Shown: positions 1-11,512 of the stretch, piece by piece
How the letters are laid out: each line of letters starts with the position of its first letter
How positions within the stretch are numbered: position 1 is the first letter of the stretch
DNA from: Pomphorhynchus laevis
Taxonomy: Eukaryota; Acanthocephala; Palaeacanthocephala; Echinorhynchida; Pomphorhynchidae
Assembly (NCBI GenBank): GCA_012934845.2
Contig: WNNJ02003776.1
Span: 372,001-436,000, forward strand
Reading direction: 5' to 3'
Length of the DNA stretch: 64,000 bases
Made by a program: the position numbers and the translations under genes
Notes under the pieces: generated by a model
The model's input: only the letters and a program-made list of their open reading frames with translations
What the model was told of the DNA's origin: nothing
Database searches by the model: none

Positions 1-182
1 ACACCGCCTTGCGACTGAACCACCCGTGGTCTTTCACCCCTTCCCGAAGAGTCCAGTCGATGCGGACTATGCTAGGTAAACGCGATACGAGGAGCTTGAG
101 AAACCTTAGTCTTAGTTCTGGGGGACGTCCTCTTGAAAAGAAGACTAATCCCGAGATCGCTCAAGTACCACAGGCGCACTTG
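1..182 (-). mobile_element. LINE-A, 3' end of ORF2 (second copy)
   Basis: Read on the minus strand, this matches the end of the LINE-A polymerase at 21895-22060 with only scattered differences (FFSRGRPPE, RLRFLKLLVSRLPS, WFSRKA). It runs off the left window edge, so the rest of the copy is outside. It shows that LINE-A is a multicopy family here. The open frame on the + strand at 9-197 is its antisense shadow. Confidence 0.85.
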
Positions 183-199
183 GGTTTTCTCTTTTAATG

Positions 200-660
200 A
201 CAGATGTTGGGCCCGTTTATGGGCCCAAAATCACTACGTTTATATGTTCCGTTTATATTCAAATCATTATAATTAACTTTCATCAGTATATCATAATAAA
301 GCTTTTTGCATGTAAAGACAAAGTTATTACTAGCTTTTTTAATTATTTTAAGTATTTTATTCATATAGACAGAAAGTGGTTTTAATGTACATTTAAACGT
401 ACTACATATGAACCTAGGTTTTATTGGATTTTTATGTAATTTTGGATTCCAATATAATATAGGTATAGTTTTATTATCTTATCCAACCTTTATACACTTT
501 TTATCCATTATAGAACAGTGACTTGTGATAATTGTTTATAAACTAAAAAATTTGTTTACATTTAAATCATTATAATTAACTTCTTTCATCCTTATATCAT
601 AATAAAGCTTTTGGAATATGAAGACAAAGTTATCACTTTGCTACTTCATTACAAAGTTAT
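200..660 (-). mobile_element. PLE-N fragment (fingers region of RT), rearranged
   Basis: The minus strand encodes pieces of the PLE-N reverse transcriptase seen intact at 40555-42231: the WNPKLHKNPIK block and the KLYYDI block. The KLYYDI block occurs twice (about 265-330 and 585-640), so the fragment is internally shuffled. No 3' UTR or terminus is present. Confidence 0.75.
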
Positions 661-1835
661 TACTTAAGTAATAACTCGGACGGTAACGAAACCTCCGAGT
701 TTCGCGAGCCCATCACAATGGATAAGAAGATAAAGAGCAAACAATATGTAGTTACTAATGATGGCTCGTAATTTTTATTATTACTTAAGTTATTATTTAA
801 CTACAAAGTTATTATTTATGACACAAAGTTAATTAAGATTATAGTTCATCAAGAATTATTGTTGTTCCTGCTGATGATATGTTCATCCAGATGTAATAAT
901 TACAAATTTTATTATATTATTGGGCAATAATAGAATATATTGACAATAATATTAGGCAATAATCTAATATAGGACAATAATTATTTTATACAATATTAAA
1001 GGAAAAATATGCAGATTTTGATGTGCAAGTTTTTTGCATAATTTACAGTTATAAAATGCGACAGAATATAAACTTACGGATTGTTTCCGATGTGCCTAAT
1101 TGTTCTTCGAGAAATTGCTGCAGCTCTAAATTTAGTGTCAACTGTTTGTCTGTGAAAGTTTTCAATGCGATGCAGTCATGTTGCTAAATGAAAGAAGGTA
1201 ATCTTTATAGCTTTAGAAAGAGGCATAGCTTTTGAATAATTGAAATTTTGTATATATACTAATTCTTTTTTAATATTAATAAATATTTTGTACCAAAGCC
1301 AATTAAAATTGTTTATCATAATGTAAATTTAATATTTATATACATTTCTTGATTGAGTATGATCCAAGTTCAATTAACAAAGCTATTTTTATTTTATTAT
1401 ATATGCTTCATAGTAAAAACAAGATTCTTTATTTGATATTAAGTAAGTATCTTTATTACAAATACATTATTATAAAATATTTTTAATTATATAAAATATA
1501 TTTTTATATATATTATTTTAGAATAGTATCTTTATTACAGAGACTTCTTGTCACAATTTTATTATCATATCAAGACTTTATTGCTTCTTAATAAAGTCTT
1601 GGTGAAGACTTTATTATCAATGTCGTTATTACAAAACTTAATTGTTACAAAACTTATTGAATTAAAATTACAATTTTTTATTTTAACGTGATATATGTTA
1701 TATAAAATCTTTTAACAATTATTTATAATTATTTATTATCTAATTATTAAATTTTGATTTATTGATTTGGCATTATTATTTTTATTTATTTATTATGTAA
1801 TAATTATAGTTAATATGTAGACTCAGTTATCAGAA
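661..1835. other. AT-rich spacer, no gene seen
   Basis: Strongly AT-rich sequence with short repeats of the ACAAAGTTATTA type near 640-830. I found no coding frame with recognisable similarity, no RNA gene and no clear element boundary, except a PLE-N terminus-like GTAGACTCAGTTATC at about 1818. Confidence 0.5.
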
Positions 1836-2686
1836 TATAAATATGTATCTAGATTTAGCAGATATTAAAGATGCATTAGTAAAATTAATTAATCTTATAT
1901 TCAGAAAACGATATACATATATATGTTATAATAACTACTCGTATAATGCATATCTAACAAAAATTAAACCATCAAGTAAATAAAAATATATTGATAAAAT
2001 TGAATTATTAGAATCCTTAAATATTTTAATAAATCAAAATTATTTAAAGGTAGGGACATCTATATTTAGACAAGTAAAAGGTGTTCCAATGTGGGTGTAA
2101 TCGTAGCCCAATTATAGCTGACTTGTTTTTAAGCTTTATATAATATGAATTTCTTCATAAATGTTTAAAAATAAATCTAAACTATATAAATATATAAAAT
2201 ATATGTTTCGATACATTGATGATATATGTGTAATTCTAAAAATTCTAATTTAATTCTAATAATTTTTATTAAATTAGTGAGCACATTTATCCAGAAAGCC
2301 TTATTCTTAACAAAACCAATATTAATGATAAAGAAGGTGTATATCTAGATATGAACATTAAATTAACATTAACTAAAACTACTATTAATTTATATTGTAA
2401 AGATAACATATTTAAATTTACAAGAAACATATTCTTGCGTGAGCATTCATGCATACAATATAATATAAAATATAATACATTAAATAATGAAATTTTAAAG
2501 AATTGCAACAATATGTAATGATATTGGCTTTCTTCAAAATCATTTAAATAATTTAATAGATACATATTTTAAACTAGGTTACTATAAAAATAACATCAAG
2601 CAGAAAATAGTAAAATATATAAATCAACACAATAATATTAAAAATAAATTTTAAATCATTAGCGGGAAATTTTTATGGATGGGTAA
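1836..2686 (+). pseudogene. PLE-N reverse transcriptase, decayed 3' half
   Basis: The + strand carries the PLE-N RT from just after motif A (DLADIKDALVKLINLIF) to the C-terminus. Recognisable parts are the IFRQVKGVPM block, the YIDDIC block and the HEHSC block. It is interrupted by in-frame stops (first near 1981) and frameshifts. It is an old, non-functional copy and the front half of the gene is absent. Confidence 0.85.
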
Positions 2687-2889
2687 TAAATTGTATACTT
2701 CGTATTATACAATCCCACCGAATTATCGAATTATCGAAACAACCGAATTATCTACAAACGATATTAATATACAAACGATATTCATCGACGAACGATATTC
2801 ATCAACGAACGAATTAGCAGTGCCTAAGCAGAAGAAGAATACCATTTTCGTTAAAACAGCACACGATATTTGGCAAAATCTGAATTTTA
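2687..2889 (+). other. Unassigned 200-bp insertion inside a PLE-N copy
   Basis: The RT C-terminal sequence TTTTTATGGATGG ends near 2686 and recurs at about 2885-2897 just before the 3' UTR, so some 200 bp sit between two copies of that junction. The insert has CAAACGATATTCATC-type repeats and an open 73-codon frame that I do not recognise. Its origin is unknown. Confidence 0.4.
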
Positions 2890-3270
2890 TGGATGGATAA
2901 TAAATAAAATACTTTGTAATAGAATATGATACTATATAATCAAATTATATCAGAAGAAATACGTCCTTAACACGTATTTGACCCGCTGCCATTTTAGGTA
3001 TAGGAATTAGGGGCCGAAACCTGATAGCATAGTAGTTCCTCCTGATGACCTCTAATCCTTATTCTGATACAACGTCTGTTATTTATTAGTCAATTCATGA
3101 AAATGACTTTTGTTTTAAATTTCATTTTTTTATTTTAACTTGATTTAAATTATAAAATATCTTATAACAATTATTTATTTTATTATTTAATTATTAATTT
3201 TGATTTAGCATTATTACATTTTGTTTATTCTATATAGTTATCAAATACGTAGACTTAGTTAGCGGAATTG
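2890..3270 (+). mobile_element. PLE-N 3' UTR and terminus
   Basis: This is the conserved 3' untranslated region of PLE-N. It has the AAATACGT/ACGTATTT hairpin (about 2969-2991), GGGGCCGAAACCTGATAGC and CTCCTGATGACC, then an AT-rich stretch and the terminal block ATACGTAGACTTAGTTAGC at about 3245. The hairpin here is G-C where most copies have A-T in the same pair, a compensatory difference that supports an RNA helix. Confidence 0.8.
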
Positions 3271-3735
3271 ATTTATTATGGTGTTCCTCGGTGATGAACA
3301 CGTGCAGAAGAATGTTAATCTCCCTCGAAGATCGATTGGTGACTAATGAAAATAGATAATTGATAACATGCCAAGTTGATGAGCTTGAAAGAATGACTAA
3401 CCGATTCATGCAACTTGCGTTCACTATGCATACTTTCTTCTGAAAAACTGCCTAGCGATACCAATACTTATTTTCTATGATCTACTCCCTGCGCAGGCAA
3501 TTCAGTTCTTGAGTTGTACGACTTAGCGTTGCGCTCACAACATCTGATGTTGAATGTGCCGCCAGATAACTTATTGTGGGAGCAATTAATTCAGCTAGTA
3601 CAACTTGGCGAACTTGGGTTCATCTCGTCGATACAAACTACCATAGCCCATCACATATCCTCGGTGATGAACACCAAACCTTGTGTCTCAGATCCTTGAG
3701 ATTGTCTTAACAAATATCGAATTTTATTACACGTT
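3271..3735. other. Unassigned sequence
   Basis: About 460 bp of less AT-rich sequence between a PLE-N terminus and LINE-C. The block GTGTTCCTCGGTGATGAACAC (here GGTGATGAACACG at about 3290) recurs in similar form at about 3660, so the stretch may be a small repeat-bounded unit. Short open frames on both strands resemble nothing I recognise. Confidence 0.3.
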
Positions 3736-4800
3736 TTTGATTATATACCGCGAGGGAACCTCATTTCGATCGCCTGTATCTGAGATATTATCCTTTCGGT
3801 CATAACCCAAAGCTCATGACCATAGGTTAAGATAGGAACAAAATTTGCGTGGTAAACCGAAAGCTTCGCCCGAAGACTCAAATCCCGCTTCACCACGACA
3901 GACATGTACAAAGAACGCATTGCTGCGTTAGCTGCACAGATTCGCTTCTCAATCTCCTTGATGTTCCTGCCGTCCATCGAGAACAATACCCCAAGATAAT
4001 TGAAATCCTCTACACCAGGAAGAACCTTTTCCCCAATCGGAATTGACATAGGCTTCGGAATCCGAGACGAACACATATATACAGTCCTGGAGGTACTAGC
4101 CAACATCCCTGCCGCTTGGCATTCCATCGTGACTCGATCTCGTAGACATTGTACACAGCAGAGATGGTATCCTGATGAAAGCGAACTGGAGATAGATATC
4201 CGTCAGAGCACCCCGACTCGAAATTTTGTCCATGTAAACAAGGAACAAAAGTGGAGACAAAGGACAACCCTGACGAAGCTTAACGCCTACTGGAAATGAT
4301 TCAGACTTCCTACCTAGAACACGAATACACTAATACAACTCATACGTTGTTTATACTGAGTAGCGACAGCTACCTGAAAATAGTGTGTTACTCGATACTC
4401 CCTTAGTACCTCCCACAACCTCTCTCGCGGAGCTCGGTCGAACGCCTTCTCCAAATCTACAAAACACATGTAGAACGGTTGAGCGAACTCCCAAGACCGT
4501 TCAAGGATAGTTGAGAGAGTAATAAGCTGAGCCGTAGTTCCACGACATAAACTAAAGCCGTATTGTTTTTCTTGCAACTGTCCCTCAACTATAGGTCGTA
4601 TCCTTAACTTAAGAATCCTAGCAAATAGTTTCCCAGTTTGGCTAAGAAAAGTGATGCCTTGATAATTACAACAAACTCTTCGGTCACCTTTCTTAAAGAT
4701 TGGTACCACCACCCCAGTTCGCCTATGACTAGGAACCTTGCCCGAGTTCAATGCAACATTGAAGATCCATGTTAGCCACTGCAATCTCAAATATCCATAT
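3736..4800 (-). mobile_element. LINE-C (RTE-like) RT and C-terminal region, decayed
   Basis: The minus strand, from 4800 down, reads an APE-type LINE reverse transcriptase: a WLTWIFNVAL start, VVPIFKKGDRR, NYQGITFLS, EKQYGFSLCRGTT and FVDLEKAFDRAPRERLW (motif A), then SPLLFLVYMDKIS. The C-terminal block LTYGHELWVMTERI follows. The catalytic YADD/FADD segment seen in sister copies is missing around 4130-4200, and the frame changes several times. Both ends are truncated. The wording of the C-terminus is that of RTE/Rex-like LINEs in animals; the clade name is an inference. Confidence 0.85.
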
Positions 4801-5250
4801 TTGTTAACCCTTGGATCCCCTTAATGTGCGTATTTATGCCTCCTTATTATTTCATGAAACTACGCAGATTAAAAATATTTTTAAAATTTATAAATGTTCA
4901 AAATTTCTTTATAATGGAAAATTTTAAACATGATCAAAAACTGAATTATAATATATTATTCAGCTATAATATATTCAGCTATATTTAAAATTCAGCCATA
5001 ACATATTCAGTCATTCTTAATATTATATTTAGATTTTTGAAATTATTAAAAAGAAAATAGAAAAACAATCACGAGTCAAATCGCAACAGAGTACAACTTT
5101 TTAATAACCACGAAGTGATTCGAATTAAACCATTATACATTCAACATGTTTAATTATACTGAATATCCATAGGATTATATTTGTAAATATATGTTCAAAA
5201 ATAATTTTATTCTATAGATAAATTATTCTTTTAATAAATTATTCTTGTAT

Positions 5251-5391
5251 TATTTTACTCTTTACTCTTATTCCTTCACTTTACAAACAATTATTTTATT
5301 ATTTTACTCTTTACTCTTATTCCTTCACTTTACAAACAATTCTTTTATTATTTTACTCTTTACTCTTATTCCTTCACTTTACAAACAATTC
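5251..5391. repeat. 49-bp tandem repeat, about 2.9 copies
   Basis: Units beginning TATTTTACTCTTTACTCTTA start at 5251, 5300 and 5349 and are almost identical through TTACAAACAATT. Near-identity suggests recent expansion. The surrounding 4801-6110 stretch is AT-rich and holds no gene that I can see. Confidence 0.9.
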
Positions 5392-6112
5392 ATGGTCGGC
5401 TTTATCACTAAAAATACGGATTGACGAATGAGATATAAACTTGATCATTATATAGATGATATCTCTTATAAAGATATAAAAATAAATACATAAGAGTATT
5501 ATACATTGAAACAGATAATTACAGCTAATAAACAAATATTTGACAAACTATTAGTTTACAACTTAAGTCTACTGCATATACAGGTGATAATTACCGTCAA
5601 GGAGAAATCACTAGCTGCATCAAATTTAGTGCAATAATAAAATGTGAAGACACTTTTTGTTTTATAGAACGAATTTAACATAAAAATTACGAATTTACTG
5701 TTATTTAAGCATTTGCTTATACCTTCCGTGAAAATGAATCACTGGATTCCATTTTAAGTGACTACTTACTACTTGTAGGTAGAAATTAGATAACACAAAA
5801 GTCTATATTTTTAAAGTTGAATATAGCAACATAAAATGACGTGTGAAACAGCTACACTTGCTATTATATTATTACCAATGAGTACATAAAATGTTTTACA
5901 AAAACACAGCTGTTTCTACGATACGTGAAATAAACCATAAACTGCAATTTGAGTTTTAAAACATTTTTGCTTGTTTTCCAAGTTTTGCTACTGATACGAT
6001 AAGAACAGTAGTCATTGTTTAAACTTTTTAAAATGTATAGTTTCACAAACTGTAAAACTAAAATTTGCTTAACTAGGATTTTGTGCTTCTATCTGATATA
6101 AGGGTAACATTC

Positions 6113-6983
6113 TTCAGGTGACTATAAACCGCCACATTATTTATGTGACCATGAAACGGTCACACTTTCATGTGAATACAGAAGCTGCCTTACTATTCAT
6201 GTGACTATAAAATGGCCACATCTTCATGTTTTTAAAAATCGGCAATATTCTTTATGTGACTATAAAACGGTCACATTCTTCATGTGACTTTATAACGGCC
6301 ACATTATTCATGTGACTAAAAAACGGCCACATTCTTTATGTGACTTTTAAACAGCCACATTATTCGTGTGACTATAAAACGGCCACATTCTTCATGTGAC
6401 TTTTAAACAGCCACATTATTCATGTGACTATAAAACGGACACATTATTAATGTGACTTTTAAACAGCCACATTATTCATGTGACTATAAAACGAACACAT
6501 TCTTGATGTGACTTTTAAACGGCCACATTCTTCATGTGACTATAAAACGGCAACATTCCACATGTTACTATGAAACGGCTACATTATTAATATGACTATA
6601 AAACGGCCACATTCTTCATGTGACTATAAAACGGCCACATTCTTCATGTGGCTATAAAACGGCCACATTATTCATGTGACTATAAAACGGCTACATTCTT
6701 CATGTGATTATAAAACGGCCACATTCTTCATGTGACTTTAAAACGGCCACATTATTCATATGACTATAAAACGGCCACATTCTTCATGTGACTTTAAAAC
6801 GGCCACATTATTCATGTGACTATAAAACGGCCACATTATTCATGTGACTTTTAAACAGCCACATTATTCATGTGACTATAAAACGGCCACATTCTTCATG
6901 CGACTATAAAACGGCCACATTCTTCATGTGACTTTAAAACGGCCACATTATTCATATGACTATAAAACGGCCACATTTTTCAT
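6113..6983. repeat. 28-bp palindromic minisatellite, about 31 copies
   Basis: The consensus unit is TGTGACTATAAAACGGCCAC followed by ATTCTTCA. Each unit contains CACAT-TNTTC-ATGTG, so it can form a 5-bp hairpin, and each carries a TATAAAA or TTTAAAA variant. Two sub-types (CTATAAAAC and CTTTTAAAC) partly alternate in the 6300-6550 part, suggesting amplification of a two-unit block. It is bounded on the right by a PLE-N fragment. Confidence 0.95.
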
Positions 6984-6989
6984 ATGTTT

Positions 6990-7690
6990 TTATACCAGTA
7001 TTAATTTCGATTACCCTACAATATTTTTTAAGGATTCTATTAAAGGATTTTTTAAATATTTAAGGATTCTATTAATTTAATTTTATCCATATATTTATAT
7101 TTACATGATGGTTTAATTTTTGTTAGATAGGCGTTATAATTATTAGAACATATATATGTATATCTTTTTCCGAATATAAGATTAATTAATTTTACTAACG
7201 CTTCTTTAATACCTACTAAATCTAGATTTGTATAAAGCGTACTAAAACCGTATGTATTTATATTTTGAATATTTATTCCATTTGTGTGTTCTAAAAATTC
7301 TTTTGTAGAATTAATACTGAAATAGTGTTTTATACCAGTGTTAATTTCGATTACTTAACAATATTTTTTGAAGTGTGCTTTAATTACTTTAAGTATTTTA
7401 TTCATATAGACAGAAAGTGGTTTTAATGTACATTTAAACGCACTACATATGAACCTATGTTTTATTGGATTTTTATGTAATTTTGGATTCCAATATAATA
7501 TAGGTATAGTTTTATTATCTGATTCAACCTTTATAGCCTTTTTATCCATTATAGAACAGTGACTTGTAATTATTGTTTCTAAACTTAAATCAGTACTGTA
7601 ATATGTTGCGTTTACATTTAAGTCATTATAGTTGCCTCCTTTATCATTAATAAAGATATGTATACAGAACTTACCAAATTAACGGATAAC
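6990..7690 (-). mobile_element. PLE-N RT fragment
   Basis: The minus strand encodes the PLE-N segments WNPKLHKNPIK, FKCTLKPLSVYMNKILKVIK and the YGFSTLYTNLDLVGIKEALV motif A region (about 7190-7260), broken by a stop near 7355. The left end near 6990 contains a short displaced piece of the same gene, so the copy is rearranged. No 3' UTR is present. Confidence 0.8.
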
Positions 7691-7894
7691 TGTTTAATAA
7701 CAACTATTGATAACTAGTAACAACTTTGTCTTCATTTGCAAAAAGCTTTACTATGATATATTGATTTATATACTAATATTATATATATTATTAGTTTTTT
7801 ATTATATATATGTTATAATTACATTCGAATGAAAATAAACATTTGGTTTTCTGGCGAAATTCATTCGATAAAAAGCTTAAGAAAATTTTTTCTT

Positions 7895-7925
7895 TAAATT
7901 TTTGACGACTTTGTCGTCCTCATCA
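7895..7925 (-). ncRNA. Hammerhead-like core at the 3' end of PLE-P
   Basis: Read on the minus strand: CTGATGA, one G, GACGAC, AAA, GTCGTC, then AAAA where a hammerhead has GAAA. The 6-bp stem is perfect. It lies just downstream of the GIY-YIG part of PLE-P, where canonical PLEs are known to carry hammerhead ribozymes in their pseudo-LTRs. The G-to-A change in the GAAA box suggests loss of activity. Confidence 0.6.
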
Positions 7926-8279
7926 GAAACTAAAATTTTACATATTGATACAGTTTATGATGAAAATATTTCCTGGAAGAATTTGATGAAAAATTAGATT
8001 TTATTTAAAATTTGACTTCCAATTCCTGTGTGTTCTTGATGACGTTGCTAGTTTCTTTTCGTGTGGCGATTAACGAATTTTCATAATCAAATTGTCCTTA
8101 TTGCCTTCCATTGGGCACGCGTTGGTACGTATATGTATAGATTCTTTTATTAGACATCGGCTAAGTATGGGATCTCTCTATATCACTCCAGCGGCATCGA
8201 AATTAATTGAATGATTTTTGAATATCATGTGATTTAGCAGGGCTGACGAGAGTTCTCCTTTATTAAGTCCTGCGTTATG

Positions 8280-8963
8280 TTAGTATATTCGTTTACTTAG
8301 ACATTGTTTTGTCTGTCCGATGTAAGATGAAGTACAATCATTGCAAGGGATTTCATATACCACATTTGAATATGTTTGACGGGGTTTCCGTTTAAAGATC
8401 CCAGCTAAAGTTGCGCCTTTCTTCAAATAAGGTATCACTTGCTTTCTTGGTTGTTGTTCGATTTCTTGATAGAAGCATATGTGATCATCGATGTTCGCTA
8501 TTCTCGTTTGAACAAAGAATTTGTTTGATTTATTTTTATCGTGCGATGCAGGCGATAAGAGTGCTAGTTTCCAGGCCTGTCTAATTAAGTTTGAAGGATA
8601 TCGATATTGTAGCAGTTTGTACCAAATTGCCTGCGTTTTGAAATCAATGTCATCTTGATGGGAACAACTAAGATTGATTCCATGAAACAGCGTTCCTGCA
8701 GCTGAAATTTTGTAATTTTTTATTGTTTTCCAAGGCGTGGTGTTCCAAGGAATGTCAGGTTTCTGATAAATTGTAGTAGTTATTTTGGACTCACCTAACT
8801 TGACTAGAATATCCAGAAAAGGAATAATACCGTTCCCATCGATGTAGCTTATATATAAGTAAGCAAAAATTAGAACAGAGCAAACAGTCACACAGAAAAT
8901 TTCAAACTTTTGAAATTTTTTGTGTGAATGTTTGCACTGAAGAATAGCGAGAGCTCGAAACAT
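8280..8963 (-). CDS. PLE-P (Penelope-type) RT C-terminus plus GIY-YIG nuclease, partial
   Basis: This 227-codon open frame is the last part of a canonical Penelope-like polyprotein. From about residue 43 (IIPFLDILVK, IYQKPDIPW) it is the RT thumb and connector. From about residue 200 it enters the GIY-YIG endonuclease (VVYEIPCNDC, SSYIGQTKQCLSKRI). Nuclease similarity continues past the stop to about 8100 (SALLNHMIFKNHSINF), so the domain is split by a stop. The first ~40 residues are probably not protein: they are the antisense of an inverted repeat with a hammerhead-like core at 8848-9023. RT motifs A-E are missing. The copy is dead but its nuclease half is well preserved. Confidence 0.8.
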   Translation of the reverse strand: MFRALAILQCKHSHKKFQKFEIFCVTVCSVLIFAYLYISYIDGNGIIPFLDILVKLGESKITTTIYQKPDIPWNTTPWKTIKNYKISAAGTLFHGINLSCSHQDDIDFKTQAIWYKLLQYRYPSNLIRQAWKLALLSPASHDKNKSNKFFVQTRIANIDDHICFYQEIEQQPRKQVIPYLKKGATLAGIFKRKPRQTYSNVVYEIPCNDCTSSYIGQTKQCLSKRIY

Positions 8964-9023
8964 TGCTGAAATAAACTAATAAGCCTGGTTTGATCTGTTC
9001 TAATTTTTGGTTACTTATATAAG
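8848..9023. repeat. Inverted repeat at the truncated end of PLE-P, with hammerhead-like core
   Basis: The arms AAGCAAAAATTAGAACAGAG (about 8861-8880) and its complement (about 8994-9015) flank a second inner inverted repeat (CACACAGAAAATTTCAAA against TTTGAAATTTTTTGTGTG). On the + strand at 8937-8961 lies CTGAAGA, AT, AGC-GAGA-GCT, C, GAAAC: the hammerhead consensus CUGANGA...GAAA around a 3-bp stem with a GNRA loop. Inverted pseudo-LTR arrangements of this kind are known for PLEs. Confidence 0.6.
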
Positions 9024-9169
9024 AGTCTTCAAATGACCCAGAGCTGTAGTTCTACATATATTTTTAATATATATACAAGTATACAAGTATATATATGTAC
9101 AATATATACTTGTACAATATATATTGTATATAGTTTGTACAAGAAACATATTTTTACGTAGGCATTCAT

Positions 9170-9795
9170 GCAAGAATTTCGTTAACAGTTTGTACCTTAT
9201 TTTAGGAATATGTTTACTCAAATCTGATGATATTATTTCTTTACTTTTAGGGTTATTCATAAGTTTTTTAATTATTTAATTATTCACAAATTTCAATTAA
9301 CTCTAGATTATGAGTACATATATGTTCATTTATTTTATAAAAATTAAGACTTGCAATTGCATTCTGTTTCCATTATGTTTCTAATATTATCGTTACATAT
9401 TGATTTTAATTCTTTATTATAATTACAAATTTTTCGTCCTAATGGTGATAGGAGTTATTACCTTATTTTAGGAATATATTTACTTAAATCTGATCTTATG
9501 ATTTTTTACTTTTAGAATTATATAAAATTCCGGCTATTTTTAAGTTATCTATACATTTATTAATGAAGTTTATTGTTAGTGTATGTTTTTATTGTTGTTA
9601 TTTACATTTATTGTTCGATTATTGTATTTTATATTATAATAACTGTCTATTATCTAACCTAACCTGTCATAATCGTTAATTAATCTTTGATTTATTATGT
9701 ATACAAATGATATCTTTAGAAATATTGTACAAATGATATCTTTTGTATATTTTATAATTATATTAAATACGTAGACTCAGTTAGCTGATTTGATT
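9170..9795 (-). mobile_element. PLE-N N-terminal region fragments and a + strand terminus
   Basis: The minus strand has the N-terminal PLE-N segments (TECNCKS, KINEHI, IRYKLL, LGRKICNYNKELKS) in two overlapping broken pieces (about 9180-9470 and 9450-9640). At 9763-9790 the + strand ends with the family terminus ATACGTAGACTCAGTTAGC. The two strands therefore belong to different, abutting insertions. Confidence 0.7.
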
Positions 9796-10680
9796 TATTG
9801 TTATTATTAACATTTGTTGATATTTGTTGACATTTATTAACATTTGTTGTCCGATTATAGAGTGCCAACTCCGAATCCACCATCGTCATAGCAAACCATT
9901 GATTGTTCCAGTCTACATTCGTCAAACGGTTGTTTGCTTATGTCGTAGCTAACCTTCATATCTAAAGGCTCCTCCACTATCCCCAATCCGGATACGCACT
10001 TGGAAGCCCCAGATAAATCCCTATTGTATTATGCTGTATATATTATATATATGTTGCCTAAATCTAGTTTTTGACAGTTGATATCTTTTTCCTATATAGT
10101 GCAATCCTCATGTACATTGTATTAGATACACTACACATGCGGTATTGCAGTTACAATTATTATTAATATTTAATGAAAAGCATTTGTTGGTCGTATTACT
10201 TACAATACAATTATTTATAATTGTATTGTATTAATTTGTCATATTACAGGAGCCTGGGGGAAGTGGTTTAAGGAGTAACTTATTGCTTAATCCACTTTCT
10301 TACAAAAATAAATGAAGCTTTGCCTGTGCTTGAAAAATTTAAAATTCTTAAAAACTTATGCATTTATAAGGCAAATTGGACGAACTGAACATAAGCTTAA
10401 CAAGTTAAATCGTCAAATCATTATAGTTACGAACGTTGTAGTAATCTACAGAGTATTTTCCATTAATTACTGGAAATTAGTTTTGAATTAATTTGTTGTA
10501 ATTAATACAAACTTAATTCATTGTACTACGTAGCAATACCCAAGAAATTATTCGGCTTTCGTAGTTATTCGTAGTAACTAAGTGACGACGAGCCTTCCGA
10601 CTTTATGACGATCCAAGCATAAGTAATCAAAGGTTATAGCGTTACTTTAAAGAAATAAAGATCAGCGAAGGGAAGATAGG
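9796..10680. other. Spacer, no gene seen
   Basis: Mostly AT-rich. The block at 9850-10030 is less AT-rich but gives no frame that I recognise. No RNA gene or clear repeat boundary was found. Confidence 0.4.
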
Positions 10681-11512
10681 CTAGGCAGTTTTCTATATGC
10701 AAATTGGGTGCAAGCATGAACCTAGGTTTTATTGGATTTTTATGTAATTTTGGATTCCAATATAATATAGGTATAGTTTTATTATCTAATTCAACCTTTA
10801 TACCCTTTTTATCCATTATAGAAGCGTTATAGATTTGATAAGCGTTATAATTATTATAACATATATATGTATATCTTTTTCCGAATATAAGGTTAATTAA
10901 TTTTACTAACGCTTCTTTAATATCTACTAAATCTAGATTTGTATAAAGCGTACTAAAATCGTATGTATTTATATTTTGAAAATTTATTCCTTTTGTCTGT
11001 TCTAAAAATTCTTTTGTAGAATTAATACTGAAATAGTGTTTTATACCAGTATTAATTTCGATTACCTTGCAATATTTTTTAAAATGTGCTTTAATTACTT
11101 TAAGTATTTTATTCATATAGACAGAAAGTGGTTTTAATGTACATTTAAACGCACTACATATGAACCTAGGTTTTATTGGATTTTTATGTAATTTTGGATT
11201 CCAATATAATATAGGTATAGTTTTATTATCTAATTCAACCTTTATACCCTTTTTATCCATTATAGAACAGTGACTTGTAATAATTGTTTCAAAACTCAAC
11301 TCACTACCTTCATATGTTGGATTTACATTTAAATCATTAGAATTTACCTCTTTTATTAGTATATCATAATAAAGCTTTTTGCATATGAAGACAAAGTTAT
11401 TACTAGCTTTATCAATAATTGTTATTATATAGTTATCCTTTAATTTAGTAAGTTCTTTATACATATCTTTATTAATTTTATCTTTCCTTTTATAATTGTT
11501 TGTTATTTTCAT
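10634..11512 (-). CDS. PLE-N RT, self-recombined chimera
   Basis: This 292-codon open frame starts as normal PLE-N (MKITNNYKRK, KASNNFVFICKKLYYDI, WNPKLHKNPIKPRF, then motif A YDFSTLYTNLDLVD). Just after GKRYTYICYNNYNAY it jumps back into the earlier block IMDKKGIKVELDNKT...KPRF. The fingers segment therefore occurs twice and motifs B-E are missing. The last ~25 residues are unrelated flanking sequence. The frame stays open across the junction, so the event is recent or accidentally in frame. It cannot encode a working polymerase. Confidence 0.8.
   Translation of the reverse strand: MKITNNYKRKDKINKDMYKELTKLKDNYIITIIDKASNNFVFICKKLYYDILIKEVNSNDLNVNPTYEGSELSFETIITSHCSIMDKKGIKVELDNKTIPILYWNPKLHKNPIKPRFICSAFKCTLKPLSVYMNKILKVIKAHFKKYCKVIEINTGIKHYFSINSTKEFLEQTKGINFQNINTYDFSTLYTNLDLVDIKEALVKLINLIFGKRYTYICYNNYNAYQIYNASIMDKKGIKVELDNKTIPILYWNPKLHKNPIKPRFMLAPNLHIENCLAYLPFADLYFFKVTL

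Noticed and set aside
3271-3735. Possible host exon with GGTGATGAACACC repeats
   Set aside because: No frame shows recognisable similarity or splice-consistent boundaries; left as unassigned sequence.
6113-6983. CRISPR-like array
   Set aside because: Repeats are contiguous 28-bp units without unique spacers; a eukaryotic minisatellite fits.
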